Source: Polyodon spathula (taxonomy: Eukaryota; Chordata; Actinopteri; Acipenseriformes; Polyodontidae). Taken from it: DNA of 64,000 nt. Of this stretch, positions 30,922 through 39,984 are shown piece after piece. The notes below the pieces were generated by a model, which ran no database searches, had not been told where the DNA came from, and worked only from the letters and a program-made list of their open reading frames with translations. The translations under genes and the position numbers were made by a program. The stretch covers positions 12,011,794-12,075,793 of the forward strand of contig NC_054536.1 in the NCBI RefSeq assembly GCF_017654505.1, read 5' to 3'. The first letter of the stretch is position 1. Each line of letters opens with the position of its first letter.

Positions 30922-33840
30922 TAGAAAGGAAGGGGGGAGAAATCAACAAAAAAACAGAAGGGAGACCGCATCAAAACAAGAACAACAACTCAGGTAAGAC
31001 AACCATTAAATGTATTTATCTAAATGCTAGAAGTATCAGAAACAAAATTCTAGAACTTGAAGCTACTGCACTAACAGGTAACTATGATGTGATAGGTGTT
31101 ACAGAAACGTGGTTATCTGAGAGTGATGGGGACGAATATAATATTTGTGGGTATACACTGTATAGGAAAGACAGGCAGGACAGAAGAGGAGGAGGGGTAG
31201 CGCTATACATAAGAAACAGTCTTGAAGCCCAGGTGTTAAACCTGGACAAAGAAAATAAAACCGAATCAATATGGGTCAGAATAACAGACAAAAATTCAAA
31301 AGGCATAATAATAGGAGCATGCTATAGACCGCCAGATTCAGACGGTGAGCACAATAATCTGTTATACAATGACATTAGAAATGTGTGTAGCAAAGGAGAA
31401 GCCATACTAATGGGGGATTTCAACTTCCCCCAAATAAAATGGGAAAACCCGGTGGGTAGCGCGAAGGATGAAATAGAAATGGTGGAAATGACAAATGACT
31501 GCTTCCTAACACAATTTGTGAAGGCACCCACTAGAGGGGAGGCATGCCTTGATTTAGTCTTTTCAAATAACGAAGATAGAATAACTAAAACAGAGGTCAG
31601 AGAACCACTGGCAAACTCAGACCATAACATGGTCTCATTTGAAGTGTTTTTTAAATCCCCAAAAGTAAAGACTAAAGTTAAGGTTTACAATTTTAGAAAA
31701 GCAAACTATGAAGGTATGAAACAGAGACTAACAGAAGTAGATTGGAGTAAAATAGAGAAAACACCCACAGAAGAAGGATGGTTGTTCTTCAAAAATGTAG
31801 TACTAGAGGCGCAAAACAATTACATCCCTAAAGTAGACAAATCTAAATGTAAAACTAAATTGCCAAAATGGTTTAATAGATCAATTAAAAAAAATATTCA
31901 GCGAAAAAAGGCACTTTACAGAGCATTAAAAAAGGACCAAAAAGAAAGTACGCAGAAAGAGTACACGGAACTGCAAACGCAAGTCAAAAAGGAAGTTAGA
32001 AAGGCCAAGAGAGAAATAGAAATAAACATTGCTAAGGGAGCTAAAACCAATTCCAAAATGTTTTTCCAATATTACAACAGCAAGAGAACATTCAAAGAGG
32101 AGATTAAATGTTTAAGAGATACAAATGGCAAAATCGTAGAGGAAGAAAAAAAAATAGCAAATATGTTAAATGATTACTTTTCACAAGTTTTTACAAAGGA
32201 AGATACTGACAACATGCCCCACATGTCATCCAGTTCCTATCCAGTTTTAAATAACTTTAGCATAACTGAGGCAGAAGTGTTAAAGGGACTAGGAGCTCTT
32301 AAAATAAACAAATCCCCTGGGCCGGATGAGATCCTCCCAGTAGTACTCAAAGAAATGAAAGAAGTTATTTACAAACCGCTAACCAAGATCATGCAGCAGT
32401 CTCTTGACACAGGGGTGGTACCGACAGACTGGAAAATTGCAAACGTAATACCGATCCACAAAAAGGGAAACAAAACTGAACCAGGTAACTACAGACCAGT
32501 AAGCCTGACTTCTATTATATGCAAACTTATGGAAACTATAATAAGATCCAAAATGGAAAATTACCTATATGGTAACAGGGTACTGGGAGACAGTCAACAT
32601 GGTTTTAGGAAAGGGAGATCGTGTCTAACTAACTTGCTTGATTTTTTTGAGGATGCAACATCCATAATGGATAATTGCAAAGCATATGACATGGTTTATT
32701 TAGATTTCCAGAAAGCTTTTGACAAAGTCCCGCACAAAAGATTAATTCTCAAACTGAACGCAGTTGGGATTCAAGGAAACACATGTACATGGATTAGGGA
32801 GTGGTTAACATGTAGAAAACAGAAAGTACTGATTAGAGGAAAAACCTCAGAATGGAGTGTGGTAACCAGCGGTGTACCACAGGGATCAGTATTAGGTCCT
32901 CTGCTATTCCTAATCTACATTAATGATTTAGATTCTGGTATAGTAAGCAAACTTGTTAAATTTGCAGACGACACAAAAGTAGGAGGAGTGGCAAACACTG
33001 TTGCAGCAGCAAAGGTCATTCAAAATGATCTAGACAAGATTCAGAACTGGGCAGACACATGGCAAATGACATTTAATAGAGAAAAGTGTAAGGTACTGCA
33101 CGCAGGAAATAAAAATGTACATTATAAATATCATATGGGAGATATTGAAATTGGAGAAGGAATCTATGAAAAAGACCTAGGAGTTTTTGTTGACTCAGAA
33201 ATGTCTTCATCTAGGCAATGTGGGGAAGCTATAAAAAAGGCTAACAAGATGCTCGGATACATTATGAAAAGTGTTGAATTTAAATCAAGGGAAGTAATGT
33301 TAAAACTGTACAATGCACTTGTAAGACCTCATCTTGAATATTGTGTGCAGTTCTGGTCACCTCGCTATAAAAAAGATATTGCTGCTCTAGAAAGAGTGCA
33401 AAGAAGAGCGACCAGAATTATTCCGGGCTTAAAAGGCATGTCATATGCAGACAGGCTAAAAGAATTGAATCTGTTCAGTCTTGAACAAAGAAGACTACGT
33501 GGCGACCTAATTCAAGCATTCAAAATTCTAAAAGGTATTGACAGTGTCGACCCAAGGGACTTTTTCAGCCTGAAAAAAGAAACAAGGACCAGGGGTCACA
33601 AATGGAGTTTAGAAAAAGGGGCATTCAGAACAGAAAATAGGAGACACTTTTTTACACAGAGAATTGTGAGGGTCTGGAATCAACTCCCCAGTAATGTTGT
33701 TGAAGCTGACACCCTGGGATCCTTCAAGAAGCTGCTTGATGAGATTTTGGGATCAATAAGCTACTAACAACCAAACGAGCAAGATGGGCCGAATGGCCTC
33801 CTCTCGTTTGTAAACTTTCTTATGTTCTTATGTTCTTATG
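30922..33840 (+). mobile_element. CR1-clade LINE with open EN-RT frame and target duplication
   Basis: This 2.9-kb element sits inside the Tc1 copy. TACCC occurs at both junctions (30917-30921 and 33841-33845), giving a 5-bp target duplication. The 3' end is three TTCTTATG octamers, as in CR1. The frame stays open from the left junction to the stop at 33765-33767. The element lacks an obvious 5' UTR or ORF1, so it may be 5'-truncated at the start of ORF2. Confidence 0.93.
30924..33767 (+). CDS. CR1 ORF2: endonuclease-reverse transcriptase, uninterrupted
   Basis: The protein nicks target DNA and copies the element's RNA there. The apurinic-type endonuclease begins with NARSIRNK (31023), then GVTETWLSES, RRGGGVALYIR, GDFNFPQIKWENP and SDHNMVSFEVF. 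The reverse transcriptase follows with SPGPDEILPVVLKEM, NYRPVSLTSIICKLMETII, LDFQKAFDKVPH, SGVPQGSVLGPLLF and the catalytic FADD at 32961-32972. The C-terminal CR1 block includes RPHLEYCVQFWSP and LFSLEQRRLRGDL. From a GTG at 31089 there are 892 codons without a stop, and the same frame is open further upstream to the junction, so the true start is not decided. All key residues appear present. It could be active if transcribed, but a promoter and ORF1 were not found. The sequence is typical of CR1 in other vertebrates. Confidence 0.92.
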   Translation, partial: ERKGGEINKKTEGRPHQNKNNNSGKTTIKCIYLNARSIRNKILELEATALTGNYDVIGVTETWLSESDGDEYNICGYTLYRKDRQDRRGGGVALYIRNSLEAQVLNLDKENKTESIWVRITDKNSKGIIIGACYRPPDSDGEHNNLLYNDIRNVCSKGEAILMGDFNFPQIKWENPVGSAKDEIEMVEMTNDCFLTQFVKAPTRGEACLDLVFSNNEDRITKTEVREPLANSDHNMVSFEVFFKSPKVKTKVKVYNFRKANYEGMKQRLTEVDWSKIEKTPTEEGWLFFKNVVLEAQNNYIPKVDKSKCKTKLPKWFNRSIKKNIQRKKALYRALKKDQKESTQKEYTELQTQVKKEVRKAKREIEINIAKGAKTNSKMFFQYYNSKRTFKEEIKCLRDTNGKIVEEEKKIANMLNDYFSQVFTKEDTDNMPHMSSSSYPVLNNFSITEAEVLKGLGALKINKSPGPDEILPVVLKEMKEVIYKPLTKIMQQSLDTGVVPTDWKIANVIPIHKKGNKTEPGNYRPVSLTSIICKLMETIIRSKMENYLYGNRVLGDSQHGFRKGRSCLTNLLDFFEDATSIMDNCKAYDMVYLDFQKAFDKVPHKRLILKLNAVGIQGNTCTWIREWLTCRKQKVLIRGKTSEWSVVTSGVPQGSVLGPLLFLIYINDLDSGIVSKLVKFADDTKVGGVANTVAAAKVIQNDLDKIQNWADTWQMTFNREKCKVLHAGNKNVHYKYHMGDIEIGEGIYEKDLGVFVDSEMSSSRQCGEAIKKANKMLGYIMKSVEFKSREVMLKLYNALVRPHLEYCVQFWSPRYKKDIAALERVQRRATRIIPGLKGMSYADRLKELNLFSLEQRRLRGDLIQAFKILKGIDSVDPRDFFSLKKETRTRGHKWSLEKGAFRTENRRHFFTQRIVRVWNQLPSNVVEADTLGSFKKLLDEILGSISY

Positions 33841-34104
33841 TACCCAGCAGAGGGAACCTACAGGAACTGCTGAATTTATCCTGAAATCATGTGAATCACT
33901 GCAATTTAACACAGGTGGAGGCCACTTAACTTGGTGTGTGATTTTGAAGGCGATTGGTTACACCTGAGCTAATTTAGGATTGCTATAGAAGGGGGCTGGA
34001 CACTTATCCAACCAAGCTATTTTAGTTTTTACTTTTAATTAATTTTCTACAAATTTCTAGAATTTTATTTTTTTTTTTCACTCGAAAAGGATGTGTGGGG
34101 TAGG

Positions 34105-34145
34105 ACGTGTAGATAAATAAATAAAAAAAAAAAAAAAAAAAAAAA
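34105..34145. repeat. A-rich run within the Tc1 terminal region
   Basis: An (A)n tract of about 23 bases at 34123-34145, preceded by ataaataa. It is longer than the equivalent A run in the copy at 48440-48452. Confidence 0.8.
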
Positions 34146-34245
34146 TGTAATTCATTTTAATTCCAGGCTATAAGGCAACAAAAGATGAAAATTTGGAAAA
34201 AGGTGTAGACTTTCTATGGGTACTGTATATAGAAAACTGTAGTTT

Positions 34246-34560
34246 TGTGGCGGGGTGCTCCGCTCCTGTGTGTATTTGTGTATTATGTTGTGTGTGGCGT
34301 GTTATTGTTGGTGTATGTATTGGTACACAGATGATTTTGAACGTATATATGTATTTAGGCAAAGTGATTGCACAAATTATTTCACTTGCTGGGATTCAAG
34401 TGAATGATTAATTAGTAATTGAATCCCGGCACGGCACAGCTGTATACATAGATGCACAAATCATTCACTTGGGGTTCGGTGTTCGTGAGTAGAGATATAG
34501 AGGAGAGGAGTTGTGAGCAGCAGCAGCATGACGCTGTAATTTTAATTTTACTGAAAATAG
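34246..34560 (+). repeat. LTR fragment, family C
   Basis: It starts TGTGGCGGGGTGCTCC and carries ttggtgtatgtattggtaca, atgtatttaggc and the palindrome (34386-34397 with 34421-34432) followed by gtatacatag. The 3' half of the LTR is absent. It begins about 20 bases after the Tc1 end. Confidence 0.7.
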
Positions 34561-34919
34561 ATTTAGATAAATAAATACATAACTATACAAATGATATATT
34601 GAAAATTCTAAAAACAGAGAAAATAGAGAGAACTCAGGCTACCAGCCGCTCACTCACACCAGAACAAGCCAAATTCGAAATTTTCGTTGGCAGTTGAGCA
34701 AAGCTCGAAAATTTAAAAAAATTCTATTTGTTTATTTAATTGCTTAATTTTCGCACAGACATTTGTAGCATCTGTTTTAATGTCAGTAAAAATTATAATT
34801 ATTTGCCCAAGACTCACATTATCAATGCATTTCTAAATAAATATTTTTTAAGTGATTTTTTTTTCTTTCCACCTGTGTAATTTATAATGAAAAGTAACTA
34901 TCCATCTTTATATATATAT

Positions 34920-34977
<58 letters not shown>

Positions 34978-35640
34978 TATTCTTGTATGTACCCTTTGTA
35001 ATTATTTTGTAAATCTTTAATCCCATACCCTTTGAATTATTTTTGATTTAGAAATTAGGGTAGGGAACAAACTTACCTCAACTCAACTGCTGCTGTTGAT
35101 TTGAAGTTTCTGGGCAGCGGCGACTGCGAGGAATTTCAACAAGACGCAGATGCGCAAGTGTTTGAAAGACTTTTTGAAATGGCAGGTGGTTCATTTTGAC
35201 AGTTGCACTATTTAATCACATCTCTCCGATTGCATTTTCTTTCCTTATTCATGTATGTATGTGCTTGTATTTGTTGAGTTTATGTAACGTTACATCGGGT
35301 GTTCAATTCTCAAAGCAGAGGCGATTATTTTTTGTTTAAGCGTGACGCAGTACAAAAATAACACTGATTAAACTATATCACACTGCATTTATCCTTATTT
35401 CAAAATTAGCGAAACATAATAAAAATAAAATGTGTAAAAAACCTTCACCTAATTCTTATTATGTATTTTAAATTGATTAATCTTTAAATGAAAGTTCCAG
35501 AAACTGACAAATTAAATGTGCACACAACATTATTCTGCAACAACCAGGGGGGACCTTTAGGTAACTTATATACAACTTTGTATGTAATATGACCAATATA
35601 TGACTTTCCAGCAATGTCTATAGCACATCATATTGGCACA
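34561..35640. other. No gene recognised; includes a (TA)n run and a small GC-richer patch
   Basis: A TA microsatellite fills 34908-34975. At 35063-35200 a short open frame reads REQTYLNSTAAVDLKFLGSG and CEEFQQDADAQVFERLFEMA before a stop. It has several CpGs in an otherwise AT-rich region. No family is recognised. It may be an exon-like fragment, old repeat or chance. Confidence 0.3.
34908..34975. repeat. (TA)n microsatellite
   Basis: About 65 bases of TA with one phase break. Confidence 0.95.
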
Positions 35641-35649
35641 ACCAAAATA

Positions 35650-37886
35650 CTACCTAAACTCAACATCGCCAGAAGGTTGTGTGTTTGCTTGGTAGCGGTC
35701 CATTTATTCAGCACTTCAGGCATGTCACACAAAGAAAACAGGCCAATCTGAAAACACAGAAAGCCCCTCAGAGCAGACCTACGAGACGCCTACCACCACA
35801 CACTGAGAATACAAAGCCACTCTGACACAAAAACACCCACTACATTCAACACACACTGACCCAGATTGAAGAGGCCATAGACAACAAATCCTTCTGGCAA
35901 ACCTGAAACCCAACAAAAAGACACGCCCCATAGCAATTCAAAATGGACAAATCTTTCCAACACCTATATAAAGGAATTCAAACTGAAGCCCTCACACTAC
36001 AGCAAAAAGAAATTCAGAATAAACTGAAGTCCCTGGATGCAATAATTAAGTATTACTAAACCCCCCTAGACACCACCATTGCATTGAAGAGATCTGCGAA
36101 AATATTTCCAAATTGAAGCCCAGGAAAGCCAATGGCCCTGATCAGATCCTCACCTAGATGCTGAAACACCATGACCATCACCTCCAGCCCGCCATGCTGA
36201 GGCTGTTTAACCTGGTCCTGCTCTCTGGGCAATTCCTAGAACAGTGGGCACAGGGGCTCATCACCCCCATCTACAAGAGTGGAGTCGCCCTTGATCCAAA
36301 CTACAAAGGCACCTGTGTGGGGATTAACCTCAGCAAACTATTCTGTGGTATTTTAAATCAAAGAATATGCCAATGATGATGACATAAAGTACCATAACCA
36401 TGACCTAGATTGGATTCCTTCCCAAACACCGCACCACTGACCACATGTTTACTTTACAGACACTCATAAACAAACACGTAAACACTAACAAAGGCAATGC
36501 TTGCCTCATCAGGTTTAAAAAAGCTTTTGATTATTTGGCACCCTGGAATGTACCTTAAACTGCTACAAGCAGGAATTGGTTGAAAGGTTTATGACACAGT
36601 TAAATCCATGTATTTGGAGACACAGTTCAAAGTAAAAATGGACAGCAAACAAAGGTTCCTTTAGGCAGAAGAGGGGAGTGAGACAGGGCTGCAGCCTCAG
36701 CTCCACTCTCTTCAACATTTAAATCAGTGATCTGCCTAGTCTGCTAGAGCAGACCACCCCAGCCCTGTCCCTGGGCACACCAGAGTGAAGAGTCTGCTGT
36801 ACGCAGATGACTTAGTCATCCTATCCCCCACACAGGAGGACCTGCAGCACCGTCTGGCACTGCTGGAGACATACTGAGAAACATGGGCCCTGGAGGTTAA
36901 CCTGAACAAAACCAAAATCATGATTTTCCAAAAAAAAAAAAAAAAAAAGCCAAAAAACCAGAAGAAAAATAAAATTCTTCTTAAATAACAAAAGAAAGAC
37001 CACAGCCTTTTGTACAACTACCCAGGACTTGCATATAGTGCACCAGACAGCTTTAAACTGGCAATCAAAACACTAAAAGAGAAAGCTCTCAGAGCATACT
37101 ACACTATTAAAAAACAATTTGCTGCATTTAAAGCTCCCCCCAACCAAATTATTACTGAAGCTGTTTGACAGCATCATACAGCCAGCTTTGCTCTATGGGA
37201 GTGAAGTCTAGGGCCCACCCCTGAGTACAGAGTACACACAGTGGGACAAAACACCCACAGAAACCACACACCTGCGCTTCTGTAAAGAGCTACTGCACTT
37301 ACACAGAGAAGTCCCCAACAACGGCTGCAGAGCAGAACTAGGGGGCGTGCCTCTGCTGATCCCCATCCAGAAATGAATCACCCAGTTCTGGCTCCACCTG
37401 AGACACAGCAGCCCAAACTTCCTCCACTTCCAAGCCCTTGAATCCTCCCTTGGCAGTACAGCTAAACCCCCCCTACAGTCCTACATCATATCCTTGTCCA
37501 CACACACACCAGCATCAACATCAGACAATGGAAACGTAGGGAAGACAGAATCTGTACCCAGTGCAACAGTGGGGAGATTGAAACTGAGAGCCACTTTATC
37601 CTCCACTGTGAGAGATACAGAGAGCTGAGAGAGAGAAACTGTCTCAGACTGGCAGATAGAGGGTTTCCTGCTCCAGGAGGAGAAACTGCAGGTTCTTCTG
37701 GGAGAAGAGAGGAAGCAATAATAGCTGCAGAATTTGTAGCATCCTGACAGAGCTCACTGTACAATGTGCTCAATATAACTGTGTTGTATCTGTTCTAATG
37801 TATGTTTGTGTATTGTGTTGTAGCTTTGGCAATACTTGTTCTGCTTGTCATGTCAATAAAACATTTGACCTTGAAAGCGAGAGAGA
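35650..37886 (+). mobile_element. Degenerate LINE (L1/Tx1- or RTE-related, clade uncertain)
   Basis: Pieces of a plus-strand reverse transcriptase can be followed: MLKHHDHHLQPAMLRLFNLV and GLITPIYKSG (36158-36280), TLQTLINKHVNTNKGNACL (about 36455), RGVRQGCSLS (about 36675), and the catalytic YADDLVILSP (YADD near 36799). After it comes EVNLNKTKIMIF. The 3' end, with gcttgtcatgtcaataaaac and then atttgacc, is a usual fish LINE tail. Stops and shifts occur throughout, and a run of A (36931-36948) interrupts the frame. The clade could not be settled by eye. The left boundary is approximate. Confidence 0.75.
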
Positions 37887-37899
37887 TTAAATAACAGAT

Positions 37900-38605
37900 T
37901 GTGGCAAAGTGGCTGGTGAGGGGGCACAGGTGTTTTGGTGATGTGGTGCAGGAGTGAAAGGCAGACAACTGTGATCCTTTGAAAAGTGCTTTTATTTATA
38001 TTTCCAGGTCTGGTGACCGTTTTAAGTAATTTATCCCCGGCAATACACAACCATGTGTAAAGCACGTGGATAACAAAACGGCACAGTCCCGAACAGAAAA
38101 TGAACACACGGTCACCAGTCCTGGGTGAGTGCAGATGTGCTTGTGGTGCATGAAGACACGGGTATCTTGTGACTGTTTGTGCAGTGGTGATCCGGATTGT
38201 GCTGACCCTTGGCGACAGCTCCGGATTTGTGAGTTAGCTGTCTAGTGGTGCAAAACAATTACTGGACAAAACAACACACAACACACAACATGTTTCTCTT
38301 TAATGATGAGAGCTCTTGGTCTTCTCTCTCCAAGCGTTTACCCAAACGAAGGAAAAGATCAGCATTACCCTGGCTCCTATATGCAATCCCGCATGACATC
38401 TTGATAAACGGTTGCAGCTGCCTTATTGCTTGCAGTACCCCTCGTTTACCTTTCAGGTCAAAACGGTCTTACAACAGAGCCTCGCTTCTTTGCAGGCTGA
38501 CCGACTTCCCGGCCCTGGAAACGAACTGTCAGGCCAGCCCTTCCCGATACTTCTCCTCCCGTTCTTTGGCGCCCTCACAGGTCAGGAGGGAGATTTATCA
38601 CCAGC
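37900..38605 (-). repeat. Solo LTR of the Gmr1-like family
   Basis: On the minus strand it joins the two halves seen separately elsewhere. The first half matches 24813-25195, including the palindrome region and TATA-like gcatataggagcc. The second half matches 29783-30120, ending tttgccacaa. This shows that the two LTR pieces belong to one LTR of about 0.7 kb. Its left edge is TGTGGCAAAG at 37900. Its right edge is uncertain by 10-30 bases and no target duplication was confirmed. Confidence 0.8.
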
Positions 38606-38800
38606 TTTTGTCTATTCGTTTTGGCCAACGCACCGTTTTGTTTATAAAAAGTGTTTGTTTTGTTAAAACCTTTTATTTTGCTTATTCATTTCCAATAAAC
38701 CGTCGCAAACAGCTTGTTGACTAAACAGTGTCCATTCAGTTCTTAGTCTGACGTCAACACTCGAGCCATCAGGGGTACAGCACAATCACCTGGTTCACCA
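38606..38800 (+). repeat. Possible LTR 3' fragment, unassigned
   Basis: T-rich sequence with tttattttgcttattcattt, AATAAA, then gtctgacgtcaacactcgag resembles the final part of family C LTRs (tctggtctgacgycaccca). It is only distantly similar. Confidence 0.35.
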
Positions 38801-39405
38801 TATAAACACCACGTAAAAACACAAGAAATTGTAGAATAGAATGATGAAAGAGCACTAGACTTATGGTTTTATTTCAAACAAGGATCCAGTTGTTCTATTT
38901 CACATGCAGGAAGCACAGCTGCAATTGTGCTTTCCAAGGACACTGGGCTCATACCACTTCACCTATTAACACCAGTGCTATTCATAGAAACCTCTTCCTT
39001 TGATTTCAAGCCCTTGAGAAAAAACATGAGGAGGTACTGCGGACATTCCCAAAGCAATATGTAGCCACTTATGCAAGCTCTGTTTGCAGCTGGAGGCTAT
39101 TGAACCAATAAATGTAGTCAACATAAGAATGTTGTTTGCTACTCCTGAGAGTAAAATAAAATAAAAATGGAGATTTCACAAACAACTCTATTACAAATAA
39201 AGCATACTCTTTGCACCTGCATTGACACATATATTGCTAAATTGTAAAATCTTTATTAATAGTTCTAGTGTTGAGTAAACTAACTAGATCCATTTGCTGG
39301 TGAGTAACCTATTGCTTAATATATTCAGCACTTATTGATTGAACTATACTAGCATTGTGTTAAAATAATTGATATACTTATCTTTGCAGTGCTAATTCAA
39401 AATCA
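38801..39405. other. No gene seen
   Basis: Nothing supported. Confidence 0.4.
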
Positions 39406-39407
39406 GT

Positions 39408-39472
39408 GTACGTAAACTACGCCTTTCATAGTGGACCACCAACACAACACGCTTTAAAAGATATGAGACTAT
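39408..39472 (-). mobile_element. L2-like LINE 3' tail relic
   Basis: acgcctttcatagtggacca and acacgctttaaaag match the tail of the LINE at 11725-11800 in the same orientation. Confidence 0.55.
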
Positions 39473-39487
39473 GCATCTTGAGATTAT

Positions 39488-39514
39488 CTGTCTATCTATC
39501 TATCTATCTATATA
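39488..39514. repeat. (TATC)n microsatellite
   Basis: About six TCTA units. Confidence 0.9.
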
Positions 39515-39515
39515 T

Positions 39516-39960
39516 TGTAAGATAGCAGGGAGGGGGTTAAAATTTCTCCCTGCTAAAAACATGTGAGAATGCACGTTTTGGTGAATGGGCTAAGGGTTTT
39601 AATTGTTTTATTGTTTAGTTATCCCCTGCACCTGGTGGTAATTGTAAATTAGAACCAGGTGCAGGGTATTTAAGAGAGGCAGCCAGTCTGCTCAAGACTG
39701 CTGAGTGGAGGGAGGCAGATGGTGTGGTCTGCTTCCGAGCAGTCAATGGGTAGGGCTGTGTGAAACCTGTGTGAATTATTGTGTTGTGTAACAGGTAAAC
39801 GGCTTAACCGTCCTGTGGGTTAATCGGGGATCTATTGGTGTATAGTCAGAGCTCGAGATTCATGTTTATTAAAAGTGTGCGCAAGCGCTAAAAAAATAAA
39901 TTTCCGTATCCTGGGTCTACTTTTAAAGGGGCAACGAACTGTATGAGTGGCGTGGATCTA
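39516..39960 (+). repeat. LTR-like fragment
   Basis: It begins tgtaagatagcagggagggg. It contains an inverted repeat (gcacctggtggtaatt facing aattagaaccaggtgc, with five mismatches as read) just before a TATA-like gggtatttaagag. It is followed by polyadenylation-like aataaa near 39896. A similar opening occurs at about 47018. This looks like the U3-R part of an LTR. No 3' end or target duplication was found. Confidence 0.45.
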
Positions 39961-39961
39961 T

Positions 39962-39981
39962 TACTATATATATATATATAT
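39962..39981. repeat. Short (TA)n at the LINE 3' boundary
   Basis: About nine TA units abut the 3' end of the RTE-like remnant. Confidence 0.8.
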
Positions 39982-39984
39982 CAC

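Larger units (their letters stand above)
30122..34225 (-). mobile_element. Tc1-like transposon, truncated and split by a CR1 insertion
   Basis: The outer parts, 30122-30921 and 33841-34225, are the two pieces of one minus-strand Tc1 copy. They line up with the uninterrupted relative at 47525-48535. The right end (gtagactttctatgggtact at 34205-34224, then G) is the terminal inverted repeat and abuts TA. The transposase remnant gives [36 protein letters not shown] and KKVNVLEW. The other terminal repeat is lost where the Gmr1-type LTR piece begins. The transposase is broken by shifts. Confidence 0.85.
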
